A stretch of DNA of 59,331 nucleotides, taken from the NCBI GenBank assembly GCA_020632575.1, contig JACKFH010000023.1, positions 1 to 59,331 on the forward strand, given 5' to 3'. This document shows positions 42,901 through 51,500 of this stretch, piece by piece. The notes below the pieces were generated by a model. That model searched no databases, was not told the origin of the DNA, and was given only the letters and a program-made list of their open reading frames with translations. The stretch is from Candidatus Omnitrophota bacterium (GTDB lineage: Bacteria > Hinthialibacterota > Hinthialibacteria > OLB16). The translations under genes were made by a program, and so were the position numbers. Numbering within the stretch: the stretch's first letter is position 1; each line of letters starts with the position of its first letter.

Positions 42901-45074
42901 AACTCCAGGTGGGGATCGATTTTCGCGCGGGTGAAGACCGCGGCCGGATCTATCGAGTCTATCCCGCCGGATCTCAACCCAAGGAGGTCCCGGTTCTCAC
43001 TGAAAAATCGCCGGAAGAACTCGCAAGGATTTTCGAAACTGTTAATGGAACGGTGAGGGATATGGTTCACACCTTCCTTGTTCAGGAAGACAAAACGGAT
43101 TGCGTCGAACCCTTCAGGAGGCTTGTGACGGAAGGCGAACTCCCGGTGGTTCGGATGCAGGCCCTGGGCGTACTTGACGGGTTGGGAGCGCTCGAGGCCA
43201 GCGATGTCCTTCATGCCTTGAACGATGAGCATCCCGGAGTTGTGCGACACGCAGTTCGATTGAGTGAAAATTGGATCGAGGATCCGAAGGTCACTCAAAC
43301 CCTTGGCGGTTTGACCGCTAGTGCGACGGATGCGTTCCTTTGCCAACAACTGGCTTACACATTAGGAGAATGGGATGACCAGGAATCCGGTCCCGCACTT
43401 GCTCAACTTACCCTTCGAGTTGGCGAGGACTCGGATCTGCGCGCCTCCATCCTATCGTCTCTCCATGAAAAGAATCTCGGAACCTTCGCAAACGCCTTGG
43501 CCACCTCTCGGAAGACGTTCGATTCACTGTCCGAGTTCTGGACCGCGACCGCCGAGATGGCGATGAAAATCCAGGATAGCGAAACGCTCGCGGTGGTGAT
43601 TGGTCAAGTGACCGATCACGCGAATAACCCCCTTGACCAGCAAAGACTTCCGCTGGCTTTGCAGTTGATCGCTTCCCTGCCCCAGATGGATTTTGGCTCC
43701 GAAGGTTCGCGGGAGGCGTTAGAAGGTTTCTCGGAAAAACTTTTCGCCGAGGCACGGAAAATCCTGGATGATTCGGATTCAACCTCGGAACAGGTCGTAG
43801 TGGCCCTCGAAGTTTTGAATTCCTCTGGAGACAAATCGACCGAGGATTACGAACACCTCGCCTCGTTCCTGACGCCGTATTGGGATTGGGAAATTCAGGA
43901 GAAGGCGCTCCAAGGTTTTCAGTCGGCGCCTGTCGATGTGGCGGCGGAAGAACTCCTCTCCGGGTGGCGGGAACATAGTCCGGAACTGCGTGAGGAGATC
44001 CTCTCTCTTTTCTTCAAGAACAGGGATTGGCTTTCATCGCTCCTATCCCGCATCGAGGAAAATCCCGCAATTGGGAAAGATCTGGACGCCCGTCAGAAGC
44101 AGGTCTTGCTGAAACAGTCGGATCCCGAGATCCGTGAACGGGCCGAAAAGGTGTTGAACGCCTCGATCAACCCCGACCGCGCAAAAGTTCTCGAGGCCTA
44201 CGGCGAGGTGGCAAGCCTCGCGGGCGACCCAACCGCTGGACGGCCCATCTTCGAGGAGCGGTGTTCGAAGTGTCATCAGCTCCGAGGCATCGGTCGCGCC
44301 CTCGGCCCGGATCTCGCCGCGTTGACGGATCATTCCAACGAAGCGCTGATGGTGGCGGTGCTCGATCCCAACCGTTCGGTGGAATCGAAGTACCGGACCT
44401 ACATGGCGGAATCGGTGGACGGCTTTTCATATTCCGGTCTTCTGACCAACGAATCGGGGAACAGCATCACCCTCGCGATGGATGACGGAGAAGAAGCGAC
44501 TCTGCTGCGATCGGATCTCGAACTGTTCCAAGGGTCGACTCTCAGTTTTATGCCGGAGGGACTCGAGGTGGGACTCACTCCTCAGGGGCTTGCCGATCTT
44601 TTCGCCTTTGTCCGTGAGAGCGGACCGCCCATGAAGAAATTCAAAGGCAATGAACCGATTGTGGTCACCCCGGAACCCTACCGTCGAGAAATCTGGCTGC
44701 TCTCCACCACAGGCGAAATCTATGGCGACACCCTGGTGATGGAGGATCGGTTCAACAACTTGGGGTATTGGGGGAGTATGAACGATCATGCCTGCTGGAA
44801 TTTCAAGGTGGAGGAACCGGGGGATTACAGTGTCTGGCTCGATTACTCCTGCGGTTCGCAAGAGGGCGCCAATACTTTCGCCATCGATGTGGCCGGCCAG
44901 AGGGTGATCGAGGAAGTCGATTCAACCGGGGATTGGGAGACGTATCGGATCAAACCGGTTGGCGAGGTGACTCTCGCCGAGGGTTTGAATCGTCTGACCA
45001 TCCGCCCCTTCATGAAACTCGATGGTTACCTGATGGATCTGAAATCGATCGCACTGAAACCCGAGCGGGAGTGA
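39921..45074 (+). CDS. Giant mosaic: deacetylase-like, FG-GAP, PVC-type dehydrogenase and haem CxxCH domains
   Basis: 1717 residues from ATG 39921 (GGAGAA upstream; a GTG-like extension to 39876 is unlikely). Domains in order: signal peptide; a polysaccharide-deacetylase-like fold (about 60-350, VVLSIDDLSDATKYENY, IEAHTTKHACPML, FHPHGW); FG-GAP/VCBS blades (375-600, DLNGDGFMDVV, DLNGDGSTELL, DLDDDLDLDLV); a PVC-type membrane-bound-dehydrogenase propeller (640-980, PGFEVELVAAEPFVKDPVA, GADGALWIADMYREQIEHP); HEAT-like helical repeats (1000-1400); cytochrome c with C1448-S-K-C-H; and a CBM-like sandwich ending in LNRLTIRPFMKLDGYLMDL. PVC-type haem proteins are typically 900-1100 residues, so the N-terminal 600 is an unusual fusion. 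Likely an exported oxidoreductase of carbohydrates. Confidence 0.87.
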   Translation: MRGARYSFIGLFLVYIFGSLQTAESEVANLQPLLRSEVLAQEARSLTHLDEIDPYAFGLHSAKLTTPQWIGEEGVESAVVLSIDDLSDATKYENYLRPILNRLKEIDGRAGMTITANRPKPDEPLIQKWLEEGVSIEAHTTKHACPMLCKSDLAENKADYDQCVDLLFSIPNNEPVGFRVPCCDSMNATSPCFFAELFGKTTPNGNFLTLDSSVFTIFTPDDPALPKDLVEEPDGRGRFQKYVPEDRGFVNSIENYPYPYTIGNFCWELPGVMPSDWNAFHFHEAYNPYTVEDLQSAIDITAIKQGLFTLVFHPHGWIRNDQIVSLIDHAVFHHGNKIKFLSFKEVSDRLTENLLLGQSIRNEKGEDNGVRILDLNGDGFMDVVIGNDNLRITRVWNPEKNEWIDFSFPVSFHSVDGDGNRFSNGIRFGIFGENSQVGFLYANGNESRGWLFDGSEWVEEKDLVPAAQGFVTATGGKDTGVRLIDLNGDGSTELLNGWPSAGQVLVWKSDKWKSLPFSLPKNVQIVDNQGGDFGTRFVDLDDDLDLDLVCSNEKGSAVYLFQDMETGWGDAILDEKPGSEDALPLIARDGTNNGAWFHSRTLWVNNEATDQLENKVAKKTFNEMLRDARLPSKSKEAALKSIHTRPGFEVELVAAEPFVKDPVAYSWGPDGKLWVVEMADYPEGIDNKGKPGGRVRYLEDTDRDGDYDRSTLFLDGLTFPNGILPWRDGVLITSAPDILYAEDTDGDGKADRKETLYTGFGNINEQHLINGLRWGLDNWVYCANGDSGGDIRSLKTGKTVELRGRDLRLKPDEGLLEAIEGEAQFGRPRDDWGNWFGCANPNPMWHYVQKDSYISRNPYLAAPRFRNNVSVVPGPSPVFPVSRTLARFNDPWAVNRFTSACSTMVYRDDLLGSLFAGNSFVCEPVHNLVHREIMEPDGATFSSHRAIDERNSEFFASTDNWSRPVMTRTGADGALWIADMYREQIEHPAYVPKELQVGIDFRAGEDRGRIYRVYPAGSQPKEVPVLTEKSPEELARIFETVNGTVRDMVHTFLVQEDKTDCVEPFRRLVTEGELPVVRMQALGVLDGLGALEASDVLHALNDEHPGVVRHAVRLSENWIEDPKVTQTLGGLTASATDAFLCQQLAYTLGEWDDQESGPALAQLTLRVGEDSDLRASILSSLHEKNLGTFANALATSRKTFDSLSEFWTATAEMAMKIQDSETLAVVIGQVTDHANNPLDQQRLPLALQLIASLPQMDFGSEGSREALEGFSEKLFAEARKILDDSDSTSEQVVVALEVLNSSGDKSTEDYEHLASFLTPYWDWEIQEKALQGFQSAPVDVAAEELLSGWREHSPELREEILSLFFKNRDWLSSLLSRIEENPAIGKDLDARQKQVLLKQSDPEIRERAEKVLNASINPDRAKVLEAYGEVASLAGDPTAGRPIFEERCSKCHQLRGIGRALGPDLAALTDHSNEALMVAVLDPNRSVESKYRTYMAESVDGFSYSGLLTNESGNSITLAMDDGEEATLLRSDLELFQGSTLSFMPEGLEVGLTPQGLADLFAFVRESGPPMKKFKGNEPIVVTPEPYRREIWLLSTTGEIYGDTLVMEDRFNNLGYWGSMNDHACWNFKVEEPGDYSVWLDYSCGSQEGANTFAIDVAGQRVIEEVDSTGDWETYRIKPVGEVTLAEGLNRLTIRPFMKLDGYLMDLKSIALKPERE

Positions 45075-45080
45075 AGGTCC

Positions 45081-46418
45081 TTAGAGCGTCCAACCCTCAC
45101 GGTATTCGCGGCGGACGAATCTCTCGGCCTCGGGCGCGTTCGTGACTCGCATTTCTTTGGAATCCCACTCGATCTTCTTGCCCGTGCGGTAGGCGACATT
45201 CCCCAAGTGGTTGGCCTCGGTCAACATGCCGGCGTATTCGAAATGGCAGGTGGTCGGATCGCCTGTCTTGCAGGCGTGAATCCATTCCGCGTGATGACCA
45301 AGCGATTTTGGTATCCAAGGCTCGGGGGGCGTGAAATCGGCAAACTTATCCTCCGGAAGGAGCTGGTGATTGCTGTAATCCGCGAGGAGCATTCCTTTCT
45401 CGCCAATAAACAGAACGCCATTGCCCCACTGAGGGATGTCGCCATCCTTCCAGATTTTCGGTTTGTCGACGCCTTGATACCAACTGAGTCGCACCGGCGG
45501 TAGATCGCCTCGTTGACCGTATTCATAGGTCACACTCATGGACGCGGGGGCGATTTCGGGGTTGGGCGGTGGCCCCTCGGCCTCGATTGTGAGGGGAGCG
45601 TCGAGTTTCAAGGCCCAGAAGGGGAGGTCGATCCAGTGGCTGCCGAGGTCGGACATGGTTCCATTCCCGAAATCCCACCAGCGATACCATTTGGGTCCGG
45701 GGAAATAGACATTGTTGAATGGACGCTCCGGGGCGGGGCCGAGCCAAAGATTCCATTTGAGAAACTCGGGGATCGGTTCGGCATTCTCCGGACGGTTCTG
45801 GACTGAGACAATATCGTTGTGTTCTTTGGCTGCCTCCTCGGACTGCCAGCCCCAGGCTCGCGAAACCCACACATGGACCTCGGTGACCGGACCGATCGCA
45901 CCGGATTGAACGAGTTCAACCACGCGGCGGTAGTTGTCCCCCGCATGGATCTGGGTGCCCATTTGGGTCGCGACTTTGGCGTTGGCGGCAGCCTCCCGGA
46001 TTCGGCGGGTCTCCGCGATGTTGTAGGTCAGCGGTTTTTCACAGTAGACATGCTTGCCGAGTTGCAGTGCGGGAAGCGTCGCAAAGGCATGGGTGTGTTC
46101 GCATGTGCTGACCACGACCGCGTCGAAGTCTTGCATCTCATCGTAGAGCCGTCGGAAGTCGGTGAACTTTCTGGCCTTCGGAAATTTCTCGGCGGCGGCG
46201 TTCAGGTTGGCTTCATTCACATCGCAGAGAGCGACAATGTTTTCGGAAACCATCTGACTTGTGTTGGCGGCGCCACGGCCGCCCGCGCCGATGATGGCGA
46301 TGTTCAGTTTTTCATTCGGGTTCTTCGCCAGGAGGATGGATGGGGCCGCGACCGAGGCCGCCCCGGCGATAGCGGTGGTTTGAATGAATTTGCGGCGATT
46401 GAGGTTGCGGTTCAACAT
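45081..46418 (-). CDS. Gfo/Idh/MocA-family oxidoreductase, Tat-exported
   Basis: 445 residues. The N-terminus NLNRRKFIQTTAIAGAASVAAPSIL is a twin-arginine signal. The Rossmann motif is IIGAGGRGAANT, followed by STCEHTHAFATLPALQLG and the catalytic CEKPLTYNIAETRRI; the C-terminal alpha/beta fold includes WWDFGNGTMSDLGSHWID. Such enzymes oxidise or reduce sugars with NAD(P), some giving the 3-keto sugars that DUF1080 proteins cleave; a DUF1080 gene follows on the same strand upstream at 46.6-47.3 kb. Converges on the giant haem protein with a 6-nt gap. The substrate is unknown. Confidence 0.93.
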   Translation of the reverse strand: MLNRNLNRRKFIQTTAIAGAASVAAPSILLAKNPNEKLNIAIIGAGGRGAANTSQMVSENIVALCDVNEANLNAAAEKFPKARKFTDFRRLYDEMQDFDAVVVSTCEHTHAFATLPALQLGKHVYCEKPLTYNIAETRRIREAAANAKVATQMGTQIHAGDNYRRVVELVQSGAIGPVTEVHVWVSRAWGWQSEEAAKEHNDIVSVQNRPENAEPIPEFLKWNLWLGPAPERPFNNVYFPGPKWYRWWDFGNGTMSDLGSHWIDLPFWALKLDAPLTIEAEGPPPNPEIAPASMSVTYEYGQRGDLPPVRLSWYQGVDKPKIWKDGDIPQWGNGVLFIGEKGMLLADYSNHQLLPEDKFADFTPPEPWIPKSLGHHAEWIHACKTGDPTTCHFEYAGMLTEANHLGNVAYRTGKKIEWDSKEMRVTNAPEAERFVRREYREGWTL

Positions 46419-46451
46419 GATTCGATTTCCTCCATCTCGGTTGTGTCAGTT

Positions 46452-46588
46452 GTAGCCCGGCAACTCATTTGCCGGGTTCCGCCTTAAGGCCGTGGGAGGG
46501 GCATCCCTCCCACGATCCCCAGAGACCCTTCGCGGCAGGATGCCGCTCCCACGGCTTGGAATCCCGGCAAGTGGATTGCCGGGCTACG
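46452..46588. repeat. Composite palindromic repeat (TAGCCCGG outside, GGGAGCGGCATCC inside)
   Basis: An outer pair TAGCCCGGCAACTC / ATTGCCGGGCTA encloses an inner pair GCCGTGGGAGGGGCATCC / GGATGCCGCTCCCACGGC, plus small hairpins (CCCGGCAACTCATTTGCCGGG). The outer unit matches 19706-19768 and the inner 7512-7579, so two repeat families are nested here, between the Gfo/Idh and DUF1080 genes. Confidence 0.8.
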
Positions 46589-46600
46589 CGGGGACCAAGC

Positions 46601-47338
46601 TCAGGGCAATTCCCGAATCTTCAGGTTCTTGAAAACGATCGGCGACCCCTCGGATTCGAGGCAGAGGTAGCCATGAGCCGGCTCGCAACCCGAACCGCCG
46701 GAGACCTCCTCGCCATTCACCCATAGGCGAACCTCGCCGTTGATGGCGCGAACGTAATAGTGGTTCCATTCGCCATGCCCATTTGTGAGATCTTTCGAGG
46801 GGAAACTGCGGCTGCCATTCGGGGAGACCGGGGGGAAGGGATTCATCTTCGAAGTCCCCACCGGGAAGACATCGCCGTTGGTGGTGAACCAGTCCCCTTT
46901 TTTGCCGTGACTCTCCTCGTACTTTTCAGCGTAGCCATGGTCGAGGATTTGGACCTCGATCCCGCCTTTGGGGAGCGTCCCGCGTTCGATCCCCTCCAGG
47001 GATTCCTCGACCGCCCAGACGAAGACGCCTGAGTTGCCGGCCGGCTTGAGGTGTTTCCATTCCACGACGAGTTCAAAATTGGTGTATTCCTTCTTGGTGC
47101 GAATGACTCCCACTGGAGAGCCGGTGCAATGAATCAGGTCATCGTCCTCCCAGGTCCAGGTGTCGGGATCGCAGTTAACCTGCGCAAAGTCCTTTTCGGC
47201 GAGTTCCACCCAACCGGGCCCGGAACCATCGATGCAGGCTTTTGGAAGTCCTTCGGAATCCTCGGCGTTCACGGAATGGAAGGCGAAGGTGAATAGTGGA
47301 ACGAACAACGCGATTAGAATGGGGATTTGTCTTTTCAT
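46601..47338 (-). CDS. DUF1080 (3-keto-disaccharide hydrolase family) secreted protein
   Basis: 245 residues with a signal peptide (QIPILIALFVPLFTFAFHSVNA). Core marks of DUF1080: WTWEDDDLIHCTGSPVGVIRTKKEYTNF, VVEWKHLKPAGNSGVFVWA, GIEVQILDHGY and the end YLCLESEGSPIVFKNLKIREL. It reads in the same direction as the Gfo/Idh oxidoreductase 182 nt on, making an oxidise-then-cleave pair plausible: one forming a 3-keto sugar, the other splitting the glycosidic bond. The two are separated by a large palindromic repeat that may affect transcript stability. Function inferred from family. Confidence 0.9.
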   Translation of the reverse strand: MKRQIPILIALFVPLFTFAFHSVNAEDSEGLPKACIDGSGPGWVELAEKDFAQVNCDPDTWTWEDDDLIHCTGSPVGVIRTKKEYTNFELVVEWKHLKPAGNSGVFVWAVEESLEGIERGTLPKGGIEVQILDHGYAEKYEESHGKKGDWFTTNGDVFPVGTSKMNPFPPVSPNGSRSFPSKDLTNGHGEWNHYYVRAINGEVRLWVNGEEVSGGSGCEPAHGYLCLESEGSPIVFKNLKIRELP

Positions 47339-47392
47339 GATCGGGGAGGCTAAATCCTCGGGGCGGGGGTTTCAAGAAGCGGAGCCCCAAAG

Positions 47393-47427
47393 AAAAAGCC
47401 CGCGATGCGCTGAGGCATCGCGGGCTT
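47393..47427 (-). terminator. Intrinsic terminator after the 260-residue secreted protein
   Basis: A perfect 13-bp stem, AAGCCCGCGATGC with GCATCGCGGGCTT, a six-base loop and, on the minus strand, TTTTTC after it. It directly follows the stop of the gene at 47451. Confidence 0.92.
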
Positions 47428-47450
47428 TTGAAGTCGTCCGATATCGTCGA

Positions 47451-48233
47451 TCAGTAAATCGACCAGTTCTCGACAGCGGAGGGATTCTGGTCGGTGAAGA
47501 ATGCATCCACCTCGTAAATCAGCGGAGATTCAAACGCGGGTGGCGCGCCATCTCGGTCATCGCCATTGCCGGCGTCCCAGTCATCGCGGAATGCGCCGCT
47601 GGTCTCGCTGACCATGTAGAAGGTGACCTGAATTCCGGTGACGCCCGAGATCATGGGACCGTCGCTGTCATTGTTGACCACGGTGAGAGCGGCCTCGTAG
47701 AGCCCGGGAGGGTTGGGGTTTCCGACACTCCCGAATCCAGTGGACACCGGGATCACTTCTTCAATCAGAGGAGTGAACGGGCCTAAGGCTGGATTCGCGC
47801 TCGTAGTTGTAGCGACATCGTAGTGGTGAAAAATTCGGCCATCGCGACCGCCCGAGTTTCCGCTAAAGACTCGGATCTCGTAGAGATCCTGAGGCCCGGA
47901 AAAGTACCATTCGGCGACCGCGGCTGGGACGTTTTCATTATCAATTGGTTCAGGGCCGCCCAAGAAGTCATTCAGCAACCCTGTCAAGGGCCCCAAATCC
48001 AGGCCGTCGGTGAAGGCCGCTTCTTGATCGGCCGGGTTGGTGTTCACTGGATGCCACGGAGTAGGGCTGGTCATCGTCGCCACGTTCAGGTTGATATCGT
48101 CATCGGCGGAGGGTTGAAAGGGCAAATCGCCTCGGTTTTCCGCGAGGACCTGGACATCCACCTGGGGGGCGGAGAATGCCGGAGCCATCAAGACCCAGCA
48201 TACCACCAAAGAGAGTGTTAAAATTCTTAACAT
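47451..48233 (-). CDS. Secreted protein with the same domain as the 1516-residue neighbour
   Basis: 260 residues, ribosome site AAGGAGG, signal peptide (LTLSLVVCWVLMAPAFSA). The rest is one copy of a roughly 210-residue beta-rich domain also found twice in the divergent protein at 48559: conserved TPWHPVNTNPADQEAAFTDG, TGLLNDFLGG, YEIRVFSGNSGGRDGRIFHHYDV, GVTGIQVTFYMV, FRDDWDAGNGDDRDG and FESPLIYEVDAFF. The RVFSGN ... HHYDV layout recalls discoidin/F5-8-type carbohydrate-binding sandwiches, but I cannot name a family. Likely surface or extracellular. Confidence 0.8.
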   Translation of the reverse strand: MLRILTLSLVVCWVLMAPAFSAPQVDVQVLAENRGDLPFQPSADDDINLNVATMTSPTPWHPVNTNPADQEAAFTDGLDLGPLTGLLNDFLGGPEPIDNENVPAAVAEWYFSGPQDLYEIRVFSGNSGGRDGRIFHHYDVATTTSANPALGPFTPLIEEVIPVSTGFGSVGNPNPPGLYEAALTVVNNDSDGPMISGVTGIQVTFYMVSETSGAFRDDWDAGNGDDRDGAPPAFESPLIYEVDAFFTDQNPSAVENWSIY

Positions 48234-48558
48234 TATGAATGAAGTCCTCCTTATTTTTGTGTTTTGTTAGATTGAGATTTCAAATCACAACCGGTTAACT
48301 CAAACAATTATTTTAGCCATTTCTTGTGAAATGACCACCCTAAGCGGAGAAAGACAACTATATAACCAGCAAAACCTGCTGCGGAAACCGTCTGATTTCA
48401 GGGGAAGAAAAGAAGAAAGGGACATTTACTACTCTCTTGATCTAGTTCAGGAATCTTCATAGTATGTGGCCTCTCGCGAGCTGCTTTTATTTTCAATGTT
48501 TGGTCTTTATCCCGTATTTTTAGGGGAAATGTTTAAAAGGCATTGAGGAGGATAAGGA
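48234..48558. other. AT-rich divergent promoter region of the two related secreted proteins
   Basis: 325 bp, notably AT-richer than the coding flanks. Besides the predicted promoter at 48437, it holds an AT-rich stretch near 48240-48320 likely to carry the leftward promoter. No RNA gene recognised. Confidence 0.5.
48437..48465 (+). promoter_or_regulatory. Predicted sigma-70-type promoter for the 1516-residue protein
   Basis: TTGATC (48437-48442), a 17-base spacer, and TAGTAT (48460-48465), leaving a leader of about 85 nt before GAGGAGG and the ATG at 48559. Confidence 0.5.
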
Positions 48559-51500
48559 ATGTTGAAGCGAATTTTGTGTCTGGTCATCGTTTCCGCCTTC
48601 GCTATCGGGCAAGGTAATTTGTACGCGGCGACAGTAGTCGTCGACCCGGGCGGCGGTGGAGACTATCTCAAGGTCCGGGACGCCGTAGGCGACTACGGAA
48701 CCTGGGCTGACAGCAGTGGGGACACCATCGAGCTGGTCGATGGGGTCCACCTCATCTCCGAGTCGGATGGTAACGACACGCCGCCACCGCTAGCCGGGGG
48801 CGCGGCCGACACCCTGACCATTAAACCAGCGGCGGGCGCCTCCGCGATCCTGGCCATGGATCCGGCGGATCCCCCCTCTCGGATGTTCCTTGTTCGGCGT
48901 ACGGGAACCTATATCTTGGAGGGCCTCACCTTTATCGGAGCCGATGGGGTCGTTCAGGATGACAGCACGGGGATCAACCGCGCCTGTATCCAGGCTGACG
49001 GCGACGATCCCGGTCAGGATGTGCGTCTGATCATGAGGGACTGCGTCATCACTCGGAACACCGGCGGTGACGTTCCCGATTTCGATTACACCAATCCCCT
49101 CCCAACCCAGGGAGTCACCACAGGCACGTTTCGTCGGGCTTTCTATGTGGGTGATGCGGGAGCCGACGGCGACCTGAGCGTTCGTGTGGAATGCTGTGTC
49201 TTCGCCTACACCAGCGATGGGAACAGCGCCATTTATGTGGAGCGGACGCCGGTCGGAAAGAGAGACTTCTCCTTCCGCAACGTCCTGGTCTGCTCCAACA
49301 GGGCTCGGGCGCTGAGGTGCGTGGCTGGAAATGCGGACACTTCGTTCGATTTCGAAGGCTGTTGTTTCGCGAACACGCCTTCTGAAACCATGTTGATCAC
49401 CGACAACGTTTTCGGGACTCCGTTCGTCATCCGAGACTGCATTTTCGCGCCGCGTCCCGCGGGTGCGGATAATCAACTTCGAACCACGGACAACTCCTAT
49501 ATCGATTTGACCGTTGAACGGACAACGTTCCTGACCGACAATGCGGATGTCATTCGACTGGCTGGCGCGGGCGGACAACCGGGTCAGGATAACGTTGTGT
49601 TGAAAGACATCATCGAATGGAACGGCGACAGCCTTTTCCGTTACGAACCGGATGGCGATTACCCCGCCTCCCTCACCGTTTCTGAAGGCATCGCGACGGA
49701 TCGAGCCGCGCGCGATCCGGAAAACCACCCCTCGATCTTGACCGCCTTCTCTTCCCTTTATGGCGGGAGCGGCCCAATCGCGGTCGATCCGATGTTTGTG
49801 AACTCCACCTTCGACAACAGCGTGTTCGCCAACATTCGTAAGTGGGATTCGGCCTCCAACGATTTCGCGGATGTCGGCAACACCGCCAACTACAACGCCC
49901 AGGGTTCGATGGGTTCGAACCTGGTGGGCGGCGCCGAATGTCCGTCCTGCACCGGCACGGCGCTGGTTTTGGCGACCGCCGAATGCGCGGCGGACGCAAC
50001 TGGGCTGAGCATTCTTCCGGACTCCAGCGACCAACTGAACGGTCTTCTGGCGGTGATGCAGAATGTGAGTCCCTGGCACCCGGCCAACACGAATCCAGCG
50101 GATCAGGAACCGGCTCTCACCGATGGTGTCGGTCTTAATGGATTGGCCGGTTTGTTGAACGATTTCCCAGGAGAGAACACTCCGGCCGGAATCGCGCGCT
50201 GGGATCTCGGCGGGCCGGTGGACCTCAGCGAAATCCGAGTCTTTAGCGGAAACTCGGGACGGGACGGTCGTGTGTTCCACCATTACGACGTCTATGTCAC
50301 GACCGAAACGCCGCCGACCTCGGGTTACACTCTTCTCGCCGAAGAGGTCACCCCCGAGCCGTTTGGAACCATCAACTCTGGAACCTATGAAGCTTGTGTG
50401 ACCTCCTTGCAGAACTCCGTTAGCGGTTATCTCGGGGAGGGAATTACTGGCCTCGAGATTCATTTCTACGCTGTCGACAACACCGGCGGCGAGTTCCGCG
50501 ACGACTGGGATCCGGGCAATGGCGACGACCGCGACGGTCTCACCTACGCGTTCGTGTCGCCTCTGATCTATGAAGTGGACGCTTATTTCACCCCGAGCGT
50601 TGTCGGTCCGATGGAAGGCCCACAAGTGACCGTTCTCGAATGCGCCACCTCCGAAGCGTCGCTTCCAATCCAGCCGGATTCGGGCGATAGCCTCGAGGGC
50701 ATGCTGGCGGTGATGCAGAACGCCTCTCCCTGGCATCCGGCCAACACCAACCCGGCGGATCAGGAACCGGCGCTAACCGATGGCGTTGGCATCAATAGTC
50801 TGGCGGGCCTGCTGAACGATTTCCCAGGCGAGAACACCCCCGCGGCCATCGCTCGTTGGGATCTGGGCGGAGCGGTCGACCTGAACGACCTGACCGTGTT
50901 CAGCGGAAACGCCGGTAAGGACGGGCGCGTGTTCCATCACTATGACGTGTATGTGACCACCGCTCCCTCGGCCAACACCGGATACGGTCTGTTGATCGAT
51001 GAAGTCATCCCGACACAAAGCGGCTTTGGCGTCTCGAATCCCGCGGCGCCGAACGATTTGGAGGCGTGTGTGACTCGGATCGAGGATGTCGTTGACGGAG
51101 TCCTCGCCGAGGGAATCACGGGTCTCGAAATTCATTTTTATGCTGTGAGCAACACCGATCGCGTGTTCATCGACGATTGGGACGCGAGCAACATGAATGA
51201 CCAAGACGGTTATGACGCCGCGTTCGAGTCACCGCTGATTGTCGAGGTGGACGCCAATTTTGTGGCGCTCCCGACCCCGACTCCAACCAGCACGGCGACC
51301 GCGACGGAAACGCCAACCGCGACAGCGACAGAGACGCCGACCGCGACACCAACCGACACGATTGGGATCCCCACTCCGACCCCGACTCCGATCGATTGTG
51401 TCCAAGCGGCGACGCTGACCATCTCTTGCAGTGGGACGATCGGCGAGTTCGGATTCCCCAACAACCCGAGGTTGAGATTCCACATGGGTGTCCTGAGCGC

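Noticed and set aside
41808..43349. 513-residue open frame on the minus strand
   Set aside because: Opposite the dehydrogenase propeller part of the giant haem protein; no recognisable motifs.
48790..50736. 648-residue open frame on the minus strand
   Set aside because: Antisense to the 1516-residue protein; its apparent internal repeats merely mirror the duplicated domain on the other strand.
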